Below, piece by piece: positions 16,861 through 25,407 of a stretch of DNA of 64,000 bases. The stretch is from contig NZ_JAKSYM010000402.1 of assembly GCF_022829545.1 (NCBI RefSeq), positions 248,001-312,000 of the forward strand. Direction: 5' to 3'. This DNA comes from Methylobacterium sp. J-030. Its GTDB lineage: Bacteria > Pseudomonadota > Alphaproteobacteria > Rhizobiales > Beijerinckiaceae. The notes beneath the pieces are model-generated. The model did not search any database. It saw only the letters and a program-made list of their open reading frames with translations, and was not told where the DNA came from. Both the position numbers and the translations under genes were made by a program. Every line of letters starts with the position of its first letter. Position 1 is the stretch's first letter.

Positions 16861-18690
16861 TCAGACCCGGCGCACGGCCCCGTGGGCGGCGCTGGTCGTG
16901 AGCATCGCGTAGGCGCGCAGAGCCGCGCTGACCTTGCGCGTGCGGGGCTTCGTGGGCTGCCAGCCGGCCGCTTCCTGCTCGGCGCGGCGCCGATCGAGTT
17001 CGCCCGCATCCACGTCGAGGCGGATGCTGCGGTTCGGAATGTCGATGGCGATGATGTCGCCGTCGCGCACGAGGCCGATCAGGCCGCCCTCGGCCGCCTC
17101 GGGAGAAACGTGGCCGATCGACAGGCCGGAGGATCCGCCGGAGAACCGCCCGTCGGTCACCAGGGCGCAGGCCTTCCCGAGCCCCTTCGATTTCAGGTAG
17201 CTCGTCGGGTACAGCATCTCCTGCATGCCGGGGCCGCCGCGGGGTCCCTCGTAGCGGATCAGCACCACCTCGCCGGCCGCGACCTTGCCGTTGAGGATGC
17301 CGTCGACCGCCGCGTCCTGGCTCTCGAACACCCGGGCCGAACCCGAAAAGGTCAGGATCGCGTTATCGACGCCCGCGGTCTTCACGATGCAGCCCTGCTC
17401 GGCCAGGTTGCCGTAGAGCACGGCGAGGCCGCCATCCTGCGAGTACGCGTGCGCAGCGTCGCGGATCACGCCGCCCGCCCGGTCGAGGTCGAGTTCGTCG
17501 AAGCGGGAATCCTGGCTGAACGCCACCTGGGTCGGCACGCCACCGGGGGCGGCGCGATAGAAGGTCTCGACGGACGCGCTTGGCGCGGCGCGCACGTCCC
17601 AGCGTGCCAGGGCGCCGCCCAGCGTCCCGGCCGAGACGTTGCCGACCTCCGTGTCGATCAGGCCGGCGCGATCGAGCTCGCCCAGGATGCCCATGATGCC
17701 GCCGGCACGGTGCACGTCTTCCATGTGGACGTTGGCGACCGCCGGGGCGACCTTGCACAGCACCGGCACCCGCCGCGACAGCCGGTCGATATCGGCCATC
17801 GTGAAGGGCACCTCGCCCTCGTGGGCGGCGGCCAGCAGGTGCAGCACCGTGTTGGTCGAGCCGCCCATGGCGATGTCGAGCGTCATCGCGTTCTCGAAGG
17901 CCTTGAGGCTCGCGACCGCGCGCGGCAACACGCTGGCATCGTCCTGCTCGTAGTGGCGGCGGGCCAGATCCACGATCAGGTGGCCGGCCTCCACGAACAG
18001 GCGTCTGCGGTCGGCATGGGTGGCCAGCACCGAGCCGTTGCCCGGTAGCGCCAGACCCAGTGCCTCGGTGAGGCAGTTCATCGAGTTCGCCGTGAACATG
18101 CCCGAGCAGGAGCCGCAGGTCGGGCAGGCCGAGCGCTCGATCACCGCCACGTCGGCATCCGAGATCCGGTCGTCGGCCGCCGCGATCATCGCGTCGACGA
18201 GGTCGACCTTCCTGGCGATGCCAGGGAGCTGCACCTTCCCGGCCTCCATCGGGCCGCCGGAGACGAACACGGTCGGGATGTTGAGGCGCAAGCACGCCAT
18301 CAGCATGCCGGGGGTGATCTTGTCACAGTTCGAGATGCACACCATCGCGTCGGCGCAATGCGCGTTGACCATGTACTCGACGGAATCGGCGATCAGCTCC
18401 CGGGATGGCAGCGAGTACAGCATCCCGTCATGGCCTATGGCGATACCGTCATCGACCGCGATCGTGTTGAATTCCTTGGCGACGCCGCCGGCCGCCTCGA
18501 TCGCGCGGGCCACGAGCTGGCCGAGATCCTTCAGGTGAACGTGGCCGGGCACGAACTGCGTGAACGAGTTCACCACCGCGATGATCGGCTTGCCGAAATC
18601 GCCGTCCTTCATGCCGGTGGCGCGCCAGAGGCCGCGGGCGCCGGCCATGTTGCGGCCGTGGGTGGTGGTGCGGGAACGATAGGCAGGCAT
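16861..18690 (-). CDS. ilvD: Dihydroxy-acid dehydratase
   Basis: This 609-residue iron-sulphur dehydratase converts dihydroxy-isovalerate and dihydroxy-methylvalerate to their 2-keto acids in valine and isoleucine synthesis. Cluster ligands are visible in ISNCDKITPGML and in SACPTCGSCSGMFTANSMN. The C-terminal motif DGRFSGGSSGLSIGHVSPEAAEGG is intact. The start at ATG 18690 gives the standard MPAYRSRTTTHGRNMAGAR N-terminus; an open frame extends upstream to 18849 but would enter the promoter region shared with the divergent adenine deaminase. It appears complete and unremarkable. Confidence 0.97.
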   Translation of the reverse strand: MPAYRSRTTTHGRNMAGARGLWRATGMKDGDFGKPIIAVVNSFTQFVPGHVHLKDLGQLVARAIEAAGGVAKEFNTIAVDDGIAIGHDGMLYSLPSRELIADSVEYMVNAHCADAMVCISNCDKITPGMLMACLRLNIPTVFVSGGPMEAGKVQLPGIARKVDLVDAMIAAADDRISDADVAVIERSACPTCGSCSGMFTANSMNCLTEALGLALPGNGSVLATHADRRRLFVEAGHLIVDLARRHYEQDDASVLPRAVASLKAFENAMTLDIAMGGSTNTVLHLLAAAHEGEVPFTMADIDRLSRRVPVLCKVAPAVANVHMEDVHRAGGIMGILGELDRAGLIDTEVGNVSAGTLGGALARWDVRAAPSASVETFYRAAPGGVPTQVAFSQDSRFDELDLDRAGGVIRDAAHAYSQDGGLAVLYGNLAEQGCIVKTAGVDNAILTFSGSARVFESQDAAVDGILNGKVAAGEVVLIRYEGPRGGPGMQEMLYPTSYLKSKGLGKACALVTDGRFSGGSSGLSIGHVSPEAAEGGLIGLVRDGDIIAIDIPNRSIRLDVDAGELDRRRAEQEAAGWQPTKPRTRKVSAALRAYAMLTTSAAHGAVRRV

Positions 18691-18817
18691 CGGCAGAGTC
18701 GACCGTTTCGAGATGCCGGGCTTCTGCGCCCCTGGTCGCCCGCCTGCAAGCGTCGCCGAAGGCCACGCATCCGTGGCATGCTCCCGGCGGATAGCGGGAT
18801 GGAGGCGACAGCGCACG

Positions 18818-20539
18818 ATGGCACAGGTGGACTTCCTGCGGCGGGCCATCGATCAGGGATCGGGCCGTACCGAGGCCGATCTGGTCCTGAAGGGCGGGCG
18901 GTTCCTCGATCTCGTGACCGGCGATCTCGTGGCGTCGGACATCGCCCTCTGCGGCGACAGAATCGTCGGCACCTTCGGGACCTATCGCGGCCGGCGCGAG
19001 ATCGACATCGTTGGCAAGGTCGTGGTGCCGGGCTTCATCGACACGCATTTCCACGTCGAATCGTCGCTGATGCCGCCGCAGGAATTCGAGCGGTGCGTCC
19101 TGCCGCACGGCGTGACCACCGGGATCTGCGACCCGCACGAGATGGCCAACGTCCTCGGCGTCGAGGCCTTCACGTGGTTCCTGGCCTCGGCGGAGACGAT
19201 GGCGATGGACCTGCGGGTGCAGCTCTCCTCCTGCGTGCCGGCGACCGACCATCTGGAAACGTCGGGCGCGCGGATCGAGGCAGCCGACCTGCTGCCCTTC
19301 GCCGCCCATCCCAAGGTGATCGGGCTCGCCGAATTCATGAACTTCCCCGGGGTGCTCGCAGGCGAAGCGGGGGTGCTAGAGAAGCTCGCGGCCTTCCAGG
19401 GCCGGCATATCGACGGCCACGCGCCACTTCTGCGCGGCGAACGCCTCAACGGCTACATCGCCGCCGGCATCCGCACGGAACACGAGGCGACGACGCCCGA
19501 GGAGGCCCTTGAAAAACTCTCGAAGGGCATGACGGTGCTGATCCGTGAGGGTTCGGTCTGCAAGGATCTGCACGCGCTGGCGCCGATCCTCACCGAGCGC
19601 ACCGCGCCGTTCCTGGCCTTCTGCACCGACGACCGGAACCCCCTCGAGATCGCCGAGGAAGGGCATCTCGACTTCGTCATCCGCACCGCCATCGCGCTCG
19701 GGGCGCCGCCGCTCGCCGCCTACAGGGCCGCCTCATGGTCGGCGGCCCGCGCTTTCGGCCTTCACGACCGGGGGCTCGTCGCGCCGGGACAGCGCGCCGA
19801 CCTCGTGGTGCTCGACGATCTCGCGACCTGCGCGGTCTCCTCGGTGCTCGCCGCCGGCCGGCCGGTGGAGGAGACGCTGTTTGCCGCCCGCCCGCCCATC
19901 GCACCGATCGGACGGGGCAGCGTCCGGGCGCGGCGGGTGACGGCGGCGGACTTCGCCGCGCCGGGATCCGGACCCGCGACGCCGGCGATCGGCGTCGTGC
20001 CGGGCAAGATCATAACCCTGCGCTACGACCTTTCGCTGCCCTATGCCGACGGCCATCGCCACGTCGATCTCGCGCAGGACGCCATCAAGGTCGCGGTCGT
20101 GGAACGCCACGGGCGGACGGCGCCGGGCGCAGGCGGGATCGGCATCGCCTTCGTGAAGGGGTTCGGGCTGCAACGCGGCGCCATCGCGTCCTCGGTCGGG
20201 CACGACAGCCACAACATCACGGTGGTCGGCGTCGACGAGGCCGACATGGCGGTGGCGGTGAACCGTCTGGGCGAGATCGAGGGCGGGTTCGTGGTGGTGG
20301 AGGGCGGCCAGGTGCTCGCCGAGATCGCGCTGCCGCTTGCCGGCCTCATGAGCCTGATGCCGTTCGATGCGATCCGGCTGGATCTGATCGCCCTGCGGGC
20401 CGCAGCGCGGAGCCTTGGCGTTGTCCTGCCCGAGCCGTTTCTGCAAGTGGCGTTCCTGCCCCTGCCGGTCATCCCCCATCTCAAGATCACCGATCGCGGG
20501 CTGGTCGATGTCGATCGATTCTGCCTGATCGACCCGTGA
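18818..20539 (+). CDS. ade: Adenine deaminase
   Basis: This 573-residue amidohydrolase deaminates adenine to hypoxanthine and ammonia in purine salvage or breakdown. It has the metal-binding FIDTHFHVESSLMPP motif, the CDPHEMANVLG motif, and the FCTDDRNPLEI segment that carries a metal-ligand aspartate. The C-terminal half matches the Ade-specific domain (VKGFGLQRGAIASSVGHDSHNITVVG). Start ATG 18818 is preferred over upstream in-frame codons because it gives the usual length and leaves 127 bases between it and ilvD. Methylobacteria often carry more than one Ade paralogue, so this may not be the only copy. Confidence 0.93.
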   Translation: MAQVDFLRRAIDQGSGRTEADLVLKGGRFLDLVTGDLVASDIALCGDRIVGTFGTYRGRREIDIVGKVVVPGFIDTHFHVESSLMPPQEFERCVLPHGVTTGICDPHEMANVLGVEAFTWFLASAETMAMDLRVQLSSCVPATDHLETSGARIEAADLLPFAAHPKVIGLAEFMNFPGVLAGEAGVLEKLAAFQGRHIDGHAPLLRGERLNGYIAAGIRTEHEATTPEEALEKLSKGMTVLIREGSVCKDLHALAPILTERTAPFLAFCTDDRNPLEIAEEGHLDFVIRTAIALGAPPLAAYRAASWSAARAFGLHDRGLVAPGQRADLVVLDDLATCAVSSVLAAGRPVEETLFAARPPIAPIGRGSVRARRVTAADFAAPGSGPATPAIGVVPGKIITLRYDLSLPYADGHRHVDLAQDAIKVAVVERHGRTAPGAGGIGIAFVKGFGLQRGAIASSVGHDSHNITVVGVDEADMAVAVNRLGEIEGGFVVVEGGQVLAEIALPLAGLMSLMPFDAIRLDLIALRAAARSLGVVLPEPFLQVAFLPLPVIPHLKITDRGLVDVDRFCLIDP

Positions 20540-20540
20540 A

Positions 20541-20562
20541 TTTAGATTGCGCACAATCTAAA
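20541..20562. promoter_or_regulatory. Palindromic operator upstream of ohr (OhrR-type)
   Basis: TTTAGATTG (20541-20549) and CAATCTAAA (20554-20562) form a perfect 9-base inverted repeat around CGCA, one turn after the ade stop and about 65 bases before ohr. Its AT-rich arms stand out from the surroundings and resemble operators bound by the MarR-family peroxide sensor OhrR. No ohrR gene is adjacent. Confidence 0.65.
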
Positions 20563-20627
20563 ATGGGCCTATGCATTCGCCTGCCGGCCCCTAGATGCCG
20601 ACACCCATTCTGATACCGGAGATTCTC

Positions 20628-21053
20628 ATGTCCGTGGACGTGAAGTACCGCACCACCGCCACCGCCACCGGGGGCCGCGACGGCGCCGCTCGCACCGCCG
20701 ACGGCAGCTTCGAGGTCAAGCTCTCGACCCCGAAGGAACTGGGCGGCGGCGGTGGTCCCGGCGCCAACCCGGAACAGCTCTTCGCCTCCGGCTATTCGGC
20801 GTGCTTCCTCGGCGCGATGAAGGCCGTGGCGCCCTCGCTGCAACTGAAGGTCCCGACCGACACCAGCGTGACCGCCGATGTCGGCATCGGCCCGCGTTCC
20901 GAGGGCGGCTTCGGCATCACTGCAGACCTGACGATCAGCCTGCCGGGCCTCGACCGCGCCGACGCGCAGAAGCTCGTGGACGCCGCCCATCAGGTCTGTC
21001 CGTACTCGAACGCCACGCGCGGCAACGTCGACGTCGGGCTGAAACTCGCCTGA
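20628..21053 (+). CDS. ohr: Organic hydroperoxide resistance protein Ohr (OsmC family)
   Basis: This is a 141-residue cytoplasmic thiol peroxidase that reduces organic and fatty acid hydroperoxides. The sequence follows Ohr, as opposed to OsmC proper: ATATGGRDGAARTADG, LSTPKELGGGGGPGANPEQL, and the two active-site cysteines in SGYSACFLGAMK and QVCPYSNATRGN. Start ATG 20628 gives the family length; an upstream in-frame codon at 20595 would add 11 residues with no support. The palindrome just upstream suggests induction by organic peroxides through OhrR. Confidence 0.94.
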   Translation: MSVDVKYRTTATATGGRDGAARTADGSFEVKLSTPKELGGGGGPGANPEQLFASGYSACFLGAMKAVAPSLQLKVPTDTSVTADVGIGPRSEGGFGITADLTISLPGLDRADAQKLVDAAHQVCPYSNATRGNVDVGLKLA

Positions 21054-21068
21054 GCCGGGTGTCGTGAC

Positions 21069-21094
21069 GGTGAGGCGCCTCCGAGGGCCTCACC
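21069..21094 (+). terminator. Hairpin after ohr
   Basis: GGTGAGGC (21069-21076) pairs with GCCTCACC (21087-21094) around a 10-base loop, 16 bases past the ohr stop. There is no T-tract, so it may be a Rho-assisted end or part of the neighbouring repeat. Confidence 0.4.
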
Positions 21095-21143
21095 AGCGCG
21101 GCGTAGAACGGTTCGCGATGGGAATCGCCCGTCCCATCATTCG

Positions 21144-21254
21144 CCTCACCCTGAAGTGCGAGTACGGCGAGCCTTGAGGAGCCCTCCAGAAGCCACGCGG
21201 TCGCTGGAGCCCTCCTCCGAGGCCTCCGCTGCGCTCCGGCATTTCAGGATGAGG
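21144..21254. repeat. Long imperfect inverted repeat (dispersed palindromic element)
   Basis: CCTCACCCTGAA at 21144-21155 pairs, with one mismatch, with TTCAGGATGAGG at 21243-21254. Inside, GAGGAGCCCTCCAG (about 21176-21189) pairs with CTGGAGCCCTCCTC apart from two bases. The element could fold into one long stem. Its look (CCTCA-CCTGA ends, GGAGGCC core) resembles dispersed intergenic palindromes of Rhizobiales genomes. Its right end supplies the last codons and stop of the hydratase gene that follows on the minus strand. Confidence 0.6.
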
Positions 21255-22107
21255 TCGAGGGTCGGACCATCGTCTCCCCCTCGGCCCAGGCCCGCATGCA
21301 GACGCGGCCCGTCTCATCGAGCGTGACGCCCTCGTACCCGGCCTCGCTCATGCGGCCGCACACGCGAAAGACCTGGTTCGCGGTCATCGGGGACAAGCCG
21401 CGATAGCGGAAGATTCGCGGCACGTGCCTCAGCATCGTGGCGGCGAGGTTCATCAGCAGCGTCGCCTGCATCGGTCCGTGGACCACGAGGTCGGCATAGC
21501 CTTCCACCCGCGTCGCATAGGGCTGGTCGTAGTGGAAGCGATGCCCGTTGAAGGTCATGGCCGAGTAGCGGAATAGCAGCGTCGGCGTCGCGGGCACCGA
21601 CCAGACCTGCGCGTAAGCGCTTGCCGCGTCGCGCTCCCCGTCGGAGTTCCGGCCCGTCTGCGCATCGGCCGCTTCCCGGTATACGATATCCTGCCGCTCG
21701 CGGATCGCTACGCCGCGGCCCGTCTCCACGACGTGCTCCACGGTGACGAAGCATAGCTGCCCGCTCCGCCCATCCTTCAGTGCGACGTCCCGCACCGTTT
21801 CCGAGCGCGTGACGGAATCGCCGATTCGCAGCTCCGAGAAGGTCTCGATCTGTCCGCCGGCCCACATGCGGCGTGGCAGCGGCACGGGGGGCAGGAAGCC
21901 GCCCTTTGCGGCATGGCCGTCCGGACCGAGGGCGTCGGCCGGCGGCGTCTCCGGGGCGAGGCACCAATGCAGGGCGGGCGGCACCGTCTGATCCATGGCC
22001 GGCGCCAGGTGCGGCGCGAACGTGGCCCTGAACTCGGCGCACAGCCGCGGCGTGACGAGATCCGATTGCTCGCGGGTGCGGCCGATCCAGGCGGTCAAGT
22101 CGGTCAT
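21244..22107 (-). CDS. MaoC/HTD2-like acyl-CoA hydratase (mesaconyl-C4-CoA hydratase-like)
   Basis: This 287-residue protein has a FAS1-type dehydratase N-terminal hotdog (about 1-140, with FLPPVPLPRRMWAGGQIETF) and a second hotdog region (RYSAMTFNGHRFHYDQPYA, then VVHGPMQATLLMNLA). This double-hotdog form is found in mesaconyl-C4-CoA hydratases and HTD2-like enzymes that hydrate or dehydrate short acyl-CoAs. Start ATG 22107 lies one base from the stop of the preceding acyl-CoA dehydrogenase, so the two are coupled. The final residues (RPSTSS) and stop come from the palindromic repeat, suggesting that the original C-terminus was replaced. The substrate is not known; the neighbours indicate CoA-ester catabolism. 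Confidence 0.82.
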   Translation of the reverse strand: MTDLTAWIGRTREQSDLVTPRLCAEFRATFAPHLAPAMDQTVPPALHWCLAPETPPADALGPDGHAAKGGFLPPVPLPRRMWAGGQIETFSELRIGDSVTRSETVRDVALKDGRSGQLCFVTVEHVVETGRGVAIRERQDIVYREAADAQTGRNSDGERDAASAYAQVWSVPATPTLLFRYSAMTFNGHRFHYDQPYATRVEGYADLVVHGPMQATLLMNLAATMLRHVPRIFRYRGLSPMTANQVFRVCGRMSEAGYEGVTLDETGRVCMRAWAEGETMVRPSTSS

Positions 22108-22108
22108 G

Positions 22109-23257
22109 TCAGTACGAGCGCGGCAGGCCGAGCACATGCTCGGACAGGTAAGCCAGGATCAGGTTCGTGGAGATCGGCGCGACCTGATAGAGGCGCGTCT
22201 CGCGGAACTTGCGCTCGACATCGTATTCCTCGGCGAAGCCGAAGCCGCCATACGTCTGGATGCAGGCATTGGCCGCCTCGAAGGAGGCATCGGCGGCGAG
22301 CATCTTGGCCATGTTGGCCTCCGCGCCGGGATTGGCGCCGCCCTCATAGAGGGTCAGCGCCTCGCGGACCATCAACGCGGCCGCCCGCATGTTGGCGTAG
22401 GCCCGGGCGATCGGGAACTGCACGCCCTGGTTGGCGCCGATCGGCCGGCCGAAGATCGAGCGCTCCCCGGCATAGACCCTCGCCTTGTCGATGAACCACT
22501 TGGCGTCGCCAACACACTCGGCCGCGATCAGGATGCGCTCCGCGTTCATCCCCGAGAGGATGTAGCGGAAGCCCCGTCCCTCCTCGCCGATCAGGTTCTC
22601 GGCCGGCACGCGAAGGTTGTCGAAGAACACCTCCGTGGTGGCGTGGTTCATCATCGTGCGGATCGGCCGGATGGTAAGGCCGTTGCCCCGGGCCTCGCGC
22701 ATGTCGACGAGGAGAACCGACAGGCCGTCCGTGCGCTTCATGCCTTCCGTGCGCGGCGTCGTGCGGGCCAGCAACAGCATCAGGTCGGAATGCTCGGCCC
22801 GGCTGGTCCAGATCTTCTGCCCGTTGACCACGTAGTGGCCGCCCTCGCGGCGCGCCGTGGTCTTCAGACTGCCGGTATCGGTACCGGAGGTCGGCTCCGT
22901 CACCCCGAAGGCCTGGAGGCGGAGGCGGCCCTCGGCGATGCCCGGCAGGTACTCAGCTTTCTGAGTCTCGGATCCGTGCCGGAGCAGGGTGCCCATCGTG
23001 TACATCTGGGCATGGCAGGCTCCGCCGTTGCAGCCGGCCCGCTGCACCTCCTCCAGGATCGCGGCGGCCGCCGAGAGCGGGAGCCCCGAACCGCCATACG
23101 CCTCCGGGATCAGGACCGAGAGGTACCCGCTTTCGGTGAGCGCGTTCACGAACGCGGTCGGGTAGGCCATCTCCCGGTCCAGGGCACGCCAGTAGGCGCC
23201 CGGGAAGCCCGCGCAGAGCTTCGCCACGGCGTCGCGGATCTCGGTATAGGCTTCCAT
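22109..23257 (-). CDS. Acyl-CoA dehydrogenase family protein
   Basis: This 382-residue flavoprotein of the acyl-CoA dehydrogenase family has FAD/substrate motifs FGVTEPTSGTDTGS and YVVNGQKIWTSRAEHSD, and a QTYGGFGFAEEYDVERKFRE segment near the end. A GAGGAG ribosome site precedes ATG 23257. Where most members carry the catalytic glutamate (as in IYEGTSE), this one reads LYQVAPIST, with Pro at position 361. A Glu at 240 in SGMNAERILIA sits where isovaleryl- and long-chain acyl-CoA dehydrogenases keep their base, so an alternative base is plausible. It is part of a four-gene operon with a CoA-transferase, an SDR and a hotdog hydratase, which together resemble a CoA-ester degradation route. Confidence 0.9.
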   Translation of the reverse strand: MEAYTEIRDAVAKLCAGFPGAYWRALDREMAYPTAFVNALTESGYLSVLIPEAYGGSGLPLSAAAAILEEVQRAGCNGGACHAQMYTMGTLLRHGSETQKAEYLPGIAEGRLRLQAFGVTEPTSGTDTGSLKTTARREGGHYVVNGQKIWTSRAEHSDLMLLLARTTPRTEGMKRTDGLSVLLVDMREARGNGLTIRPIRTMMNHATTEVFFDNLRVPAENLIGEEGRGFRYILSGMNAERILIAAECVGDAKWFIDKARVYAGERSIFGRPIGANQGVQFPIARAYANMRAAALMVREALTLYEGGANPGAEANMAKMLAADASFEAANACIQTYGGFGFAEEYDVERKFRETRLYQVAPISTNLILAYLSEHVLGLPRSY

Positions 23258-23267
23258 GGCGTGCTCC

Positions 23268-24017
23268 TCAGGCCGTGCGACCGCCATCGACCGGTAGATC
23301 GACGCCGGTGATGAACTCCGCCTCGTCGGAGGCGAGGAACAGCGCCGCCGCCGCGATGTCGCGCGCCTCCGACATCCGGCCGAGCGGGATCGTGGCGATG
23401 AACCGGGCGCAGTTCTCGGGCGTGTCGGGCACGCCCATGAACTGTTTGAGCAGCCCGGTCGCGCCCATCACCGGACAGAGGGCGTTCACCCGGATCTTCC
23501 AGGGCGCGAGTTCCAGCGCCAGCGACTTGGAGGCAAGGCTCGCGGCGCCCTTCGAGGCGTTGTACCACGTCAGCCCGGGACGTGGCCGGAGCGCCGCCGT
23601 CGAGCTGACGTTCAGGATCACGCCGCCGCCCTGATCGCGCATCTGCGGGGCGACTGCCCGGACGAAGTGGAAGATCGACTTCACGTTCACGCGGAACACG
23701 CGGTCGAACTCCTCCTCGGTCACCTCCAGCAACGGCTTGTTGCGGTGGGTGGTGCCGGCATTGTTGACCAGGATGTGCGGAGCGCCGAACCGCGCGCAGG
23801 TCGCCGTGACGGCAGCCTCGACCTCACCGGCGTCGCCGACATCCGCGCCGATCGCGAGGGCGTTCGCGCCGATCTCGGCCGCCACGCGCTCGGCCGACGC
23901 ACGGTCGAGGTCGAGGCAGGCGACCCGGGCGCCTTCCTCCGCGAAGCGGCGGGCGATACCCGCTCCGAAGCCGCCGCCCGCGCCTGTCACGATCGCGATC
24001 TTGCCGTCGAGCCTCAT
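23268..24017 (-). CDS. SDR family NAD(P)-dependent oxidoreductase
   Basis: This is a 249-residue classical short-chain dehydrogenase. The cofactor site is TGAGGGFGAG, NNAG is present, the catalytic serine is in NVSSTAALR, and Tyr-x-x-x-Lys is WYNASKGA. The C-terminus VDLPVDGGRTA is typical. The acidic residue after strand 2 (CLDLDRAS) suggests NAD preference. Start ATG 24017 has a strong GGAGGGG ribosome site. It lies between the CoA-transferase (23 bases upstream) and the acyl-CoA dehydrogenase (10 bases downstream), and would fit oxidation of the hydroxyacyl-CoA made by the hydratase. It resembles 3-oxoacyl-ACP reductase FabG, but context favours catabolism. Confidence 0.92.
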   Translation of the reverse strand: MRLDGKIAIVTGAGGGFGAGIARRFAEEGARVACLDLDRASAERVAAEIGANALAIGADVGDAGEVEAAVTATCARFGAPHILVNNAGTTHRNKPLLEVTEEEFDRVFRVNVKSIFHFVRAVAPQMRDQGGGVILNVSSTAALRPRPGLTWYNASKGAASLASKSLALELAPWKIRVNALCPVMGATGLLKQFMGVPDTPENCARFIATIPLGRMSEARDIAAAALFLASDEAEFITGVDLPVDGGRTA

Positions 24018-24040
24018 GGTCCCCTCCCCTGTTGTGTTGG

Positions 24041-25174
24041 TCAGCGCGCCGCGAATTCCGCGCGGATGCGCGCGGTGTGCTGGCCGATATCCGGAACCGG
24101 GCCGAGCGCCCGCGCCTGCCCGTCGACCAGCACCGGCGGAGCCACGATTCGAGCGGTCCCACCGGGCGTCTCGACCGCGGCGCGCAGCAGGGCGGGATGG
24201 GTGGCGAGATCGGCGAGCGTGTTGACGAAGCCGTAGGCGGTACCGGCTTCCGCCAGCCGAATGGCCGCCGTGTCGCGGGTTAGCCGCGCCAGGGCGTCGC
24301 CGATGCGCCGATCGACCGTCTCCCGGTTGGCCACCCGGGCGGTGTTGGGCGCGTAGCCCTCGGCCGTGGCGAGATCGGGTTCCTCCAACACGACCGCGCA
24401 GAAGCGCGCCCATTCGCGCTCGTTCTGAATCGAGATCAGCACGAGGCTGTCGTCGGCCGTCGGGAAGGCGCCGTAGGGGCATATCGACGGGTGGGCGAGG
24501 CCGACCCGCTGCGGCACCCGACCGGTGCCCTCGAAATAGAGCAGCGGCACGTTCATCCAGTCGGCCGCGCCGCTGAACAGGCTGACGTCCAGAGCGCAGC
24601 CCTCGCCGGTGATGCCCCGGGCGATCAGTGCCTCCAGCACGGCGGCATGGGCGTCCATTCCGCAGGCGACATCGCAGACGGAGACGCCGACCCGGCCCGG
24701 ACCGGCAGGATGGCCGGTGATCCCGGCGAGCCCGCTCTCGGCCTGGACCAGCAGATCGTAGGCCTTCATGTCGCTGTAGGCGTGGCCGGCGCCGTAGCCG
24801 GAGATGTCGACGGTGATCAGGCGCGGATGGCGGGCGCGCAACGCGGCGGATCCGAAGCCCGCGCGGGCGGCGGCACCGGGGGCGAGGTTCTGCACGAACA
24901 CGTCGGCCCGCGCGAGGATCGCGTGGAGCAGGCGCGCATCCGCTGGATCCTTGATGTCGGCGACGAGGCTCTCCTTGCCGCGGTTGAGCCAGACGAAGTA
25001 GCTCGACAGGCCGTGGACCGCGGCGTCGTAGCTTCGGGCGAAGTCGCCTTCCGGGCGCTCGATCTTGATGACGCGGGCGCCGGCATCGGCGAGCCGCGAC
25101 GTGCAGTACGGGGCTGCGACCGCCTGCTCCAGGGCGAGGACGATCAGCCCTCGCAACGGCAGGTTCCAGCTCAT
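24041..25174 (-). CDS. CaiB/BaiF CoA-transferase family protein
   Basis: This 377-residue class III CoA-transferase moves CoA between carboxylic acids. The N-terminus (LPLRGLIVLALEQAVAAPYC) and IKIERPEGDFARSYD are family signatures. The acyl-anhydride aspartate is probably in VSVCDVACGMDAHAAVLEAL. It is the first gene of the four-gene operon (CoA-transferase, SDR, acyl-CoA dehydrogenase, hydratase) and would activate the starting acid. The set resembles clusters for branched or dicarboxylic C5 acids (mesaconate-like), but the substrate is not shown by sequence. Confidence 0.9.
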   Translation of the reverse strand: MSWNLPLRGLIVLALEQAVAAPYCTSRLADAGARVIKIERPEGDFARSYDAAVHGLSSYFVWLNRGKESLVADIKDPADARLLHAILARADVFVQNLAPGAAARAGFGSAALRARHPRLITVDISGYGAGHAYSDMKAYDLLVQAESGLAGITGHPAGPGRVGVSVCDVACGMDAHAAVLEALIARGITGEGCALDVSLFSGAADWMNVPLLYFEGTGRVPQRVGLAHPSICPYGAFPTADDSLVLISIQNEREWARFCAVVLEEPDLATAEGYAPNTARVANRETVDRRIGDALARLTRDTAAIRLAEAGTAYGFVNTLADLATHPALLRAAVETPGGTARIVAPPVLVDGQARALGPVPDIGQHTARIRAEFAAR

Positions 25175-25331
25175 CGACGTCCTTCGGATCCGAGGCCTAT
25201 CGGCCGATCCGGACTCAAGTGGTTCGTCAGCGGGTTACGCCAAGCGGCGCGGGGTTACAGGGGCCGAGGGCTCAGGGCCAGGGCCGCCGGACCCGTGTCC
25301 GTCATCGCGAGCATGGAAAAGCGACCCGGGC

Positions 25332-25357
25332 GGCGCGACCCGACAGCGCGTCGCGCC
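25332..25357 (-). terminator. Hairpin downstream of the RND pump operon
   Basis: GGCGCGAC (25332-25339) pairs with GTCGCGCC (25350-25357) around a 10-base loop, starting 50 bases past the RND stop on the minus strand. A CTTTTCC run follows a few bases later. It is a plausible terminator. The rest of the 25175-25407 gap shows no gene that I recognise. Confidence 0.45.
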
Positions 25358-25407
25358 GGACGGGGTTGGTTCGCTCCACCGACCGAGACGGCGGCGCGGC
25401 TCCAGCC

